Assembly: GCA_934667475.1 (NCBI GenBank)
Contig: CAKUMB010000001.1
Span: 62,001-126,000 of the forward strand
DNA length: 64,000 bases
Direction: 5' to 3'
From: an uncultured Muribaculaceae bacterium
GTDB lineage: Bacteria; Bacteroidota; Bacteroidia; Bacteroidales; Muribaculaceae
The notes under the pieces were generated by a model. That model searched no databases and had not been told where the DNA came from. It saw only the letters and a list, made by a program, of their open reading frames with translations. The stretch's first letter is position 1, and each line of letters begins with the position of its first letter. Made by a program: the position numbers and the translations under genes. This document shows, piece after piece, positions 56,995 through 64,000 of this stretch.

Positions 56995-59625
56995 ATGATG
57001 AAAAAAATCAAATTCTCTAAGTTGGGCCACGCCATGAGGGGCGTGGCCGCTGCTGCCGCTGTGGCGGCTGCGGCGTGGGGGCAGGCTGCCAACCCGGTGG
57101 CCTCGCCCGGGGCCACTGTGGTGAGCGGCAATGCGCGCTTCACGGTGCTCACTTCGGGCATGGTGCGCATGGAGTGGGACTCCACGGCGCGCTTCACCGA
57201 CGATGCCTCGCTGCTGGTGGAAAACCGCCAGTTGCCAGTGCCCAAATTCAAGTGCCGCACTGCCGGCAAGTGGCTCACCATCACCACCGATGAGATTGAG
57301 CTGCGCTACCGCACGGGCAGTGGCCGCTTTGGGCGCGACAACCTGAGCATTGCCTACACCGCACCCGGCGGCAAGCGCGCCCGGTGGCGCTGGGGCGACA
57401 AGCAGAGCCAGAATCTGAAGGGCACCAGCCGCACGCTTGACACCTACAACGGGTCGTATTCGGCCCGCCACAAGCGCACGCTGCCCATGGAAGACGGTCT
57501 GCTGGCCCGCGATGGCTGGACGGTGATCGACGACTCGCGCAATTTGCTGTTTGACAACGACACCACTTGGCGCTGGGTGAAGGCGCGTCCCGACACCACT
57601 GGCGTGCAGGACGCCTACTTTATGGCCTACGGTCACGACTACAAGCGCGCCATTGGCGACTACACCCGCATTGCGGACAAGGTGCCGCTGCCGCCAAAAT
57701 ACACGTTTGGCTTCTGGTGGTCGCGCTATTGGAACTACAGCGACAACGACCTGCGCACGCTGGTGGGCAACTTCCGCCGCTACGACATTCCCATCGATGT
57801 GCTGGTGATTGACATGGACTGGCACGAGACCGACAGCCTATATCAGAAGCCAGTGCGCAAGGACGAGTCGGGCAGCAAACTGCACTGGACGGGCTGGACT
57901 TGGGAGAAGCACTACTTCCCCAGCCCCGAGAACTTTTTGAAGTGGACCGACAAGCAAGACCTGAAGACCACTCTCAACCTGCACCCCGCCTCGGGCATCC
58001 CTGCCTTCGAGGAGCCCTACGGGCGCTTCTGCAAGGCCATGGGGCTCGACAGCACCACGCGCAGGCGCATTCCCTACGAGGGCAGCAACAAGCGGTTTAT
58101 GACTAATCTCTTCGATGTGGTGCTCGACCCCATAAGTCGCATGGGTGTGGACTTCTGGTGGCTCGACTGGCAGCAGTTCCTCTACGACAAGAAGTATCCC
58201 ACGCTGAGCAACACGTGGTGGATAAACTACGTGTTCTTCTCGCGCATGGAGCGCACCGGCAGCGTGCGTCCGCTGCTGTATCACCGCTGGGGCGGCCTGG
58301 GCAACCACCGCTACCAGATAGGCTTCTCGGGCGATGTGGTGGCCTCGTGGCAGTCGCTGGCCTTCCAGCCGTGGTTCACGGCCACGGCCAGCAATGTGCT
58401 CTACAGCTATTGGAGCCACGACATTGGCGGCCACTACCTGTATGCCGACCATCTCGATCCCGACCTGTATGTGCGCTGGGTGCAGTTTGGCGCTTTCAGC
58501 CCCATGCTGCGTGTGCACAGCAACAAGAATTCTCACCTGAATAAAGACCCATGGGCCTACGACTACGACCACTTCAACGCTCTGCGCGACGCCATCGACC
58601 TGCGCTACCGCATGGTGCCCTACATCTACACTATGGCACGCCGCACCTACGACACCGGCGTGGGCCTGTGCCGCCCCATGTATTACGACTATCCCGAGGC
58701 CGCCGAGGCCTATGCCGACAGCACCCAGTATATGTTTGGCGACCAGATGCTGGTGTCGGCCATCGGCACACCGGCCGACAGTGCCGGCCTGTTTACCGCC
58801 AATGTGTGGCTGCCCAAGGGCAACCGCTGGTTTGAGTGGCAAACGGGCACGCTGCTCGACGGTGGCCAGACACTGAAGCGCAGCTTCAGCCTCAGCGAGT
58901 ATCCAGTGTATGTGAAGGCCGGAGCGGTGATTCCGCTCTATGGCCGCGAGGTGCGCAACCTGCAGCACGAGGTGAGCGCCTACACCCTTGCCGTGATGCC
59001 CGGGGCAAGCGGCGAAGGCACCATATATGAAGATGCCGGCAACGACAAGCAGTATGCCACCCGCTATGCCACCACCCGCGTGACCAACGCCCTTGCCGGC
59101 CGCACGCAGACGGTGACCATACAGCCCACCCAGGGCGGCTACGACGGCATGCTGCCCACGCGCGACTACACCGTGGAGCTCTATGGCGCCGAGATGCCCG
59201 AAAGCGTGACGGTGGACGGCGTGCGCTACACCTACTCGGCCCTCGACACCACCGCCCTGCACCGCCAGTGGCGCTACGATGGCGACCGCCTGGCCGTGGT
59301 CATTCCCATAGGCCGCGTGAGCGCTATGGCCACCCACACTGTGACGGTGGCCTACAGCACCACCCGCAGCGCCGACGTGAATACTGGCATCGTGAGCCGC
59401 TTGCGCCGCTATGTGAAGGCTTATTGCGACTACAAGGCCACGCTTAAGCGCCGCACCAGGGGATGGAACTGGGTGACTGACGAGATAGGCCGCGTAGAGG
59501 AGACAGGACGCCTGCTGGAATATGAGCCGCAGAACTTCTACGACCACATAAGCTATTTCGAGAATCACGTGGACCACTGCCTTGAGCAGTTCACCTTCGA
59601 GCCTGAAAAGCCGAAAAATAAATAA
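56995..59625 (+). CDS. Glycoside hydrolase family 31 enzyme, exported
   Basis: An 876-residue exported alpha-glycosidase of family GH31 (alpha-glucosidase/alpha-xylosidase type). A signal peptide is at about residues 12-32 (RGVAAAAAVAAAAWGQ). A galactose-mutarotase-like N-terminal domain precedes the TIM barrel. DVLVIDMDWHETD near residue 268 and the nucleophile block DFWWLDWQQ near residue 385 are typical; GDVVASWQSLAF near residue 446 carries the acid/base region. Proximal and distal C-terminal sandwiches follow (DUF5110-like, about 650-790). A helical extension closes the protein. Starts at 56968 or 56998 are alternatives. Substrate specificity cannot be read; no SusC/SusD pair accompanies it. 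Confidence 0.9.
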   Translation: MMKKIKFSKLGHAMRGVAAAAAVAAAAWGQAANPVASPGATVVSGNARFTVLTSGMVRMEWDSTARFTDDASLLVENRQLPVPKFKCRTAGKWLTITTDEIELRYRTGSGRFGRDNLSIAYTAPGGKRARWRWGDKQSQNLKGTSRTLDTYNGSYSARHKRTLPMEDGLLARDGWTVIDDSRNLLFDNDTTWRWVKARPDTTGVQDAYFMAYGHDYKRAIGDYTRIADKVPLPPKYTFGFWWSRYWNYSDNDLRTLVGNFRRYDIPIDVLVIDMDWHETDSLYQKPVRKDESGSKLHWTGWTWEKHYFPSPENFLKWTDKQDLKTTLNLHPASGIPAFEEPYGRFCKAMGLDSTTRRRIPYEGSNKRFMTNLFDVVLDPISRMGVDFWWLDWQQFLYDKKYPTLSNTWWINYVFFSRMERTGSVRPLLYHRWGGLGNHRYQIGFSGDVVASWQSLAFQPWFTATASNVLYSYWSHDIGGHYLYADHLDPDLYVRWVQFGAFSPMLRVHSNKNSHLNKDPWAYDYDHFNALRDAIDLRYRMVPYIYTMARRTYDTGVGLCRPMYYDYPEAAEAYADSTQYMFGDQMLVSAIGTPADSAGLFTANVWLPKGNRWFEWQTGTLLDGGQTLKRSFSLSEYPVYVKAGAVIPLYGREVRNLQHEVSAYTLAVMPGASGEGTIYEDAGNDKQYATRYATTRVTNALAGRTQTVTIQPTQGGYDGMLPTRDYTVELYGAEMPESVTVDGVRYTYSALDTTALHRQWRYDGDRLAVVIPIGRVSAMATHTVTVAYSTTRSADVNTGIVSRLRRYVKAYCDYKATLKRRTRGWNWVTDEIGRVEETGRLLEYEPQNFYDHISYFENHVDHCLEQFTFEPEKPKNK

Positions 59626-59649
59626 GGCGGCAGCTCCGCCATAATGAGG

Positions 59650-59687
59650 CAATCCCCGGTTGGCACATTGGCGCCGACCGGGGATTG
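59650..59687. terminator. Bidirectional terminator between GH31 and adhesin genes
   Basis: CAATCCCCGGT (59650-59660) pairs with ACCGGGGATTG (59677-59687), with further pairing inside (GGC/GCC). It lies between convergent stop codons; T-runs are weak. Confidence 0.6.
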
Positions 59688-59714
59688 CTGTGTTGTGTGT
59701 GTTGTGGCGTGCCG

Positions 59715-62700
59715 CTACGGCACCACCACCTTAACTGTGCGGGTGGCCACAGTCACCAGATGCACGCCTGCCGAGGCGGGTATGGTGACTGAAGGCTCTG
59801 CGTTGGCGGTGGCATACACCGCTACGCCGTCGACGCGGTGGACGGCCACGGCAAGGCCCTCGGCTCCGTTCACCACTATGGCGCCTCTATGGGCTGCGAT
59901 GCTCACGCGCTGCCCGTCGATGGCATCGATGCCCGACGGCTGGAACGTGACGGCCTCGCTGAAGCCGCTCTGGCGGTTGCCGTCGTAGTTGGCTCGCACC
60001 TTGTAGACGGCTCCGCTGAGCGTGGCGGGACTGGTGGCGTCGGTAAACTCGGTGCCGGTGGTGGTGCCTATCTTCTCGCCGTTGCGATACACCTCATAGT
60101 TCTGCACCGCAAGCTGCGGCACGGTGAGGTCGTTGAACGAGAGGTCGTCGACAAACATTGCAAAGGCATCGCTCGACACACAGTTCACGGCAAAATACCG
60201 CGCCCCTGCGGGCAGCGTGTAGCTGAACTCGCCCCACTGCTCGGGCAGCTCGATATAGGGGGCTGCATGGAGTGGTGTGAAGTGTGTGGGGTCGGTATCG
60301 GTGGTGGAGTAGAGCACGCGCATTCGCTCCATTGGGGTGTCGTCGGTGGTGAAGCTCTTGGCCCAGAACGAGATGGTCTGGCTGCCGCCATTCAGCTGCG
60401 GCGAAATCAGCCAGTCGTTGTTGGCCATGTTCACGCTTGATATGGCCATAAACATCTTGTTGCCCGAGTGCGTCTTGCCCTGTTCCCAGATGTCAATGCC
60501 CAGAGTGTTGGCATTGCACACCTGGAATGCCTTTGGCTCGCTTTCGTGCGGATATTTGTCGAGGTCTTTGTTGATGCGGTAGGTCACATCATGGTCGAGG
60601 TCGGCCATGGTCCACTCTCCCACTCCGTCGATGGCCCAGTCGGTGTAGCTCTCCACATCGTCGGTCACTGCGCCGCGGCTCATGGGCGACTGCCAGCTGA
60701 GTTTGACTCCGCCGTCATTCTCCTCGCAGGCCAGAGCCTGCGGAACGGGTATCACGGGCTTCACCACTGTGGTGGTGGCCGTGAGGCTGTTGTTCTGGCT
60801 GTTGGCGTCGCCGTCGCACGCCACGGTGGCCTTCACAGTGGTTGCGCCAAGCTTGGCAAGGGTGGCGGTGAGGTTCACCTTTTGCTGCTCGCCTGCGGCC
60901 ATTGCACCGATTGCGGCAGTGGCCAGAGTGGCGCCGTCGGGGCCGTAGAGTGTGGCTGTCACGCCGCTGGCGGCCTGTGTGCCGGTGTTGGTCACTGCCA
61001 GTTCGTAGCGGGCCTTCTCGCCTGCAGCTATGCGCTTGGGGCCGCTGAGCGCACTGGCCTCCACATCGGTGGTGGCCACATTGGCCACGCTAATGTTGTC
61101 GATGTGCACATTCAGGCCTGCTGCGGTGGTGCCCATCAGGGCAATCCTAATCCACTTGCAGCCCTTGAATGCGCTCAGGTCAGCGCTGTGGCGCTGCCAG
61201 CCGGTGGAGCCGTTGTCGCGCATCCACTTGGCATGCTCTAAGCTCTGCCACTCGGCCTTGCCGCTGGCAAGCACGCGCACCTCGATGCTCTCGGCTGTGG
61301 CCACACTGTCGACGTGGCTGTGATACATCCAGAACGAGAGCCCCGGACTGTCAAGTCCGTCAAGGCTTATTTTTGGCGACGAGAACGAGGCGTGAATTCC
61401 GGCGTTCTCGCCCACACTGTGGAAGGTGACGAGCCCCTTGTCGCCGTTTTGGTCGGCAGTGGCTGGATTCTGGCCCGCGTCTTCAAGAGTCCAGCTCTGG
61501 TGCATGTCGGCGTCCGACTCGGTGACCCACGGGTAATACTTCATGTCGCTGCCAGCGAAACCCTCGGTGAGCGGTGCCTGATAGGGAGTGCCCAGCACAC
61601 AGTAGGGTGTCACGGCATATGCGCCCTTGGCTGTGCCCGAATAAGGGGTCACCACATAGTAGATGAGCTGCTGCGAGGTGGCTGTGGGCAGATTGGAGTC
61701 GGTGAACGTAGTGGCGGCAAGAGCCTCGGCCACCACGGTGCCGTCGCTGCGCACAATGCGGTAGGTGACCGTGGCGGGGTCGAAATATCCGCCTTGGGCG
61801 CCGCTTTGCGGAGCAGTCCAACCGATAAGCGCGCTGCTGCCCTGGTCGGTGACGGTGAGTCCCGTCACTGCACCCGGCACATCGGTGCCAATGAAGGCTG
61901 TGGCTTTCTCCTCGGGGCCGTCGCCGGCCTCGTTGCTCGCAGTCACACGGTAGGTGTGCAGGCCGCTTGCGGCCACTGCGGCATCGGTCCACTCCACTTT
62001 GGCTCCGGGGGCCACAGTGGCTGTGTAGGCGGGCTCAGCGGCCTCGTCGCGATACACGCTCACGGTTATATCCTGGTCGAGTTTGCCGCCGTCGGCATCG
62101 GTTGCGGGAGCGGTGAAGGCTATGGCGGCCTTAAGTTCGCCCTTGGCTGCGGGGGTCACGGTGAGTCCCGTCACAGCTGCCGGCACGCGGCTGCTCACCA
62201 CCGCCATGCCCACGCTGTCGATTTTCAGCAGCCAGCCCTTTTTGCCGTCGCTGAAGCAGTAGAATCCCAGGTGGTAATATCCGTCTTCCTCCACCTTGAG
62301 CACCACGCGCTGCACCTCGCCCTTTGGGCAGCTGTAGTCGGTGAATGCCTTCAGCTCCTTCATCGAGGCAGGAGAGCCGCTTGCGCCTATGGCCACCTTG
62401 AAGTTTTCCACATATCGTGCGGTGCTGAAGGTTTGCGACTTGAAGGTGAGGCGGTAGTTTACGCCTTTTTTCAGGGCAATTTGCGGCGAAATCAGCCAGT
62501 CGTCGCCCGGCAGATTCTCGTTGTTGTATTTGTATTGGGCGCAGTGGTTGTAGAACTGCCATGTGGAGCCGCCGTTGAGGTCGGTCACGCTCCACAGGTC
62601 GAAAGCGTCTTGAGTGTCGAATGTTTCCACAAAAGGCACCTCATAGCCGCGGCCCACCACCACCTTGTCGGTAGTGGAGGGCTGGCTTGCGCCCTTGTTG

Positions 62701-64000
62701 GTGACGGCACTCACCTCGTAGTACACGGCTGCGTTGGCGGCTGTGATGCCTGTGTCGTGAAGCGTGGTGTCGGTGAGTGACTCAGTCACAGTGGCGGCAC
62801 CGGGATAGCGCACCACCTTGTAGCGCAGCGAGGCGCGGTCGTAGTCTCCGCCGTTCACGCCCTTGGTCGGTGCACTCCACTTAATCAGTGGATAGCCGCC
62901 CTCGAGCGCAATGCTCAGGCCTTGCGGAGTGCCCGGCACGTCCTCGCCGGCCCACGATGTGATGCTGGCTGTGGCGCCGCGGAATTCGGCATCGGCTGTT
63001 GTCACCTTCACCTTTTGCAGGCCTGCGGTGAGGTTGAGCACCTGCGTTTCTGCCTTGGCGCCGGGTGTGATGCCGTCGACCACAGCAGCCTGCGTGCCGT
63101 TGATGCTCACAATGGCCGATATGGGCGCGGTGAGCTGGCTTCCGCCCACGCTCTTGGTGGGCGCGGTGAAGTTCACCTTGGCGGTGAGAGCCATGGGAGA
63201 TGTGTAGTCAACCGCCAGCCCTGTAACGGCCTCAGGGGCGCTGTCGGGCACTTTCTCGGGCATCTCATAGAGCCCCGCGAAGCCAGCGTTGTTTTCGAAG
63301 TCCCTGATTTTGGTGGCTGCGCCAGTGGCAGTGTTCACGCTGTAGAGGGCCGACTTGCCCTTCTCGTCGGTGGCTGCCCAGTAGAGCACGCCGTCGCTGC
63401 CAAAGGTCATGGTGTTGTTGTGTTCCGGATACACACCAGTCTTGCCTATTTGCTCATATTTGCCCGTCTTCTTGTCGATTTTTATGAGCCATCCGGTGTA
63501 GCCCCAAATGCCATACAGCTCGCCAGCCTTGTTGCAGGCCAGTGCAAACACGCGGCGGTCGGTGAGGGCAATCTCGGTGGCCTCGCCCAAGGTGAGGCTG
63601 TAGGTGCCGAAGCGGTCATACTCGTCGTTGTCGCTGTCGTAGAACACGCCATACACCTTGCCCGTGGTGGGGTCGTAGGTGAGGTCGGTGGGCACGTTCA
63701 CCACATCGGTCTGTTCGTTGCGGCTGCGCGACCACGAAATTGTGGAGTATTCGCTCACATACGCCGTTTCGCCAGTGGCCGAGGCGCTCACCACATAGTA
63801 GGTGTTGTTCACCTTCACGCCGGCGCGCATCTTGGTGAAGTCGTTGTTCTGATACACCTTGCTCTCGCCACCGCCCTCCTTGGCCTGGATGGTGTAGATG
63901 CCGGCGGTGATGGGATACAGGTAGTGTCCGGCTGAGTCGGTCACGCCCCAAAGGTCGCTATACACCATGGCTGCGCCCAGGGTGGTGTTGGTGCCTGGCA
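59715..64000 (-). CDS. Giant secreted multi-domain protein (FN3 and adhesin-type sandwiches), N-terminus outside window
   Basis: At least 1428 codons; the frame continues upstream past the window edge (PGTNTTLG precedes the first in-window ATG at 63968), so the true start is not visible. The visible N-terminal part (about 240 residues) resembles a beta-propeller-like repeat region (KVYGVFYDSDND, GVLYWAATDEKG). Then come at least four fibronectin type III units with near-repeated text (VTGLTVTPAAKG, VTGLTVTDQGSS, PQGLSIALEGG). Three 'choice-of-anchor J'/cleaved-adhesin-like domains (FVETFDTQDAFDLW, GDDWLISPQIAL, NNDWLISPQLNG) and a CARDB-like domain (ARYELAVTNTGTQAASGV) complete the chain. The C-terminus (VAVHRVDGVAVYATA, ending VKVVVP) resembles a divergent T9SS tail. 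Probably surface-exposed and adhesive; no enzyme site seen. Confidence 0.85.
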   Translation of the reverse strand, partial: PGTNTTLGAAMVYSDLWGVTDSAGHYLYPITAGIYTIQAKEGGGESKVYQNNDFTKMRAGVKVNNTYYVVSASATGETAYVSEYSTISWSRSRNEQTDVVNVPTDLTYDPTTGKVYGVFYDSDNDEYDRFGTYSLTLGEATEIALTDRRVFALACNKAGELYGIWGYTGWLIKIDKKTGKYEQIGKTGVYPEHNNTMTFGSDGVLYWAATDEKGKSALYSVNTATGAATKIRDFENNAGFAGLYEMPEKVPDSAPEAVTGLAVDYTSPMALTAKVNFTAPTKSVGGSQLTAPISAIVSINGTQAAVVDGITPGAKAETQVLNLTAGLQKVKVTTADAEFRGATASITSWAGEDVPGTPQGLSIALEGGYPLIKWSAPTKGVNGGDYDRASLRYKVVRYPGAATVTESLTDTTLHDTGITAANAAVYYEVSAVTNKGASQPSTTDKVVVGRGYEVPFVETFDTQDAFDLWSVTDLNGGSTWQFYNHCAQYKYNNENLPGDDWLISPQIALKKGVNYRLTFKSQTFSTARYVENFKVAIGASGSPASMKELKAFTDYSCPKGEVQRVVLKVEEDGYYHLGFYCFSDGKKGWLLKIDSVGMAVVSSRVPAAVTGLTVTPAAKGELKAAIAFTAPATDADGGKLDQDITVSVYRDEAAEPAYTATVAPGAKVEWTDAAVAASGLHTYRVTASNEAGDGPEEKATAFIGTDVPGAVTGLTVTDQGSSALIGWTAPQSGAQGGYFDPATVTYRIVRSDGTVVAEALAATTFTDSNLPTATSQQLIYYVVTPYSGTAKGAYAVTPYCVLGTPYQAPLTEGFAGSDMKYYPWVTESDADMHQSWTLEDAGQNPATADQNGDKGLVTFHSVGENAGIHASFSSPKISLDGLDSPGLSFWMYHSHVDSVATAESIEVRVLASGKAEWQSLEHAKWMRDNGSTGWQRHSADLSAFKGCKWIRIALMGTTAAGLNVHIDNISVANVATTDVEASALSGPKRIAAGEKARYELAVTNTGTQAASGVTATLYGPDGATLATAAIGAMAAGEQQKVNLTATLAKLGATTVKATVACDGDANSQNNSLTATTTVVKPVIPVPQALACEENDGGVKLSWQSPMSRGAVTDDVESYTDWAIDGVGEWTMADLDHDVTYRINKDLDKYPHESEPKAFQVCNANTLGIDIWEQGKTHSGNKMFMAISSVNMANNDWLISPQLNGGSQTISFWAKSFTTDDTPMERMRVLYSTTDTDPTHFTPLHAAPYIELPEQWGEFSYTLPAGARYFAVNCVSSDAFAMFVDDLSFNDLTVPQLAVQNYEVYRNGEKIGTTTGTEFTDATSPATLSGAVYKVRANYDGNRQSGFSEAVTFQPSGIDAIDGQRVSIAAHRGAIVVNGAEGLAVAVHRVDGVAVYATANAEPSVTIPASAGVHLVTVATRTVKVVVP

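Noticed and set aside
57838..59652. 604-codon open frame antisense to the GH31 gene
   Set aside because: Shadow of a complete GH31 enzyme with signal peptide and active-site motifs.
1..64000. CRISPR array, prophage, insertion sequence or integrase
   Set aside because: No regularly spaced direct repeats, transposase motifs, terminal inverted repeats with target duplications, or phage structural genes were seen on either strand.

Overview
The window reads as chromosomal DNA of a gut-type member of the order Bacteroidales (phylum Bacteroidota). The evidence is: repeated promoter elements of the Bacteroides type (-7 box TAnnTTTG) without strong Shine-Dalgarno sequences; ECF sigma / anti-sigma / outer-membrane barrel loci; type IX secretion (T9SS)-like C-terminal tails; a GT117 (DUF2723) membrane glycosyltransferase; a TGS-type nucleoside kinase; and lineage-typical versions of housekeeping genes. 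By eye the GC content is in the mid-50s percent, so a GC-rich family such as Muribaculaceae is plausible, but I cannot fix the family.

Layout. 0-3.6 kb: a minus-strand DUF177-rpmF-fabH operon (fabH cut by the window edge) and a UPF1/DNA2-like helicase. 3.7-6.5 kb: a surface-lipoprotein serpin preceded by a tiny look-alike lipoprotein ORF, then a Fur/PerR-family regulator with a rubrerythrin peroxidase. 6.6-11.9 kb: metG, an unknown protein, a MATE exporter and a BASS-like transporter. 12-15.8 kb: an ECF sigma / anti-sigma / STN-carboxypeptidase-regulatory-barrel receptor triad. 15.9-20.5 kb: polA, with a decayed proofreading domain, then a polyprenyl diphosphate synthase with rnhB. 20.5-21.9 kb: a candidate small RNA and a broken DUF4143-type ATPase. 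21.9-25 kb: a second ECF sigma factor with a fused anti-sigma/outer-membrane-barrel protein, an MBL-fold hydrolase and a small membrane protein. 25-31.4 kb: nucleoside kinase, a secreted beta-helix protein, the RdgB/HAM1 pyrophosphatase, a HAD phosphatase and an orphan histidine kinase. 31.4-39.4 kb, all minus strand: GH3 acyl-amido-synthetase-like protein, ribH, an in-frame TPR-GDPD fusion, a PfkB-like kinase lacking its catalytic Asp, a SIS isomerase, a CE2-like esterase and an acyltransferase. 39.4-43.2 kb: leuS and nadA.

The 43.2-44.27 kb segment contains a cluster of DnaA-box-like 9-mers in AT-rich DNA on both sides of a TrmH-family gene. Genes to its left lie mainly on the minus strand and genes to its right mainly on the plus strand, so I propose it as a candidate chromosomal origin. 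44.3-47.8 kb: L-serine dehydratase, a CrcB/Fluc fluoride channel, tRNA-Pro(CGG), a GH3-family N-acetylhexosaminidase and a small repeat protein. 48.3-56.7 kb: a 957-residue secreted protein, the GT117 glycosyltransferase, a polysaccharide deacetylase and queG. 57-64 kb: a GH31 glycosidase and, convergently, a giant multi-domain secreted protein that leaves the window.

Most of the window is ordinary housekeeping and cell-envelope DNA. I see no CRISPR array, prophage, insertion sequence or obvious defence island. The observations most worth following up are the origin candidate, the serpin with a predicted Met at P1 plus its leader-like mini-lipoprotein, the proofreading-deficient PolA, the TPR-GDPD fusion with an internal signal peptide, the PfkB pseudo-kinase candidate, the envelope-spanning anti-sigma barrel and the candidate small RNA.
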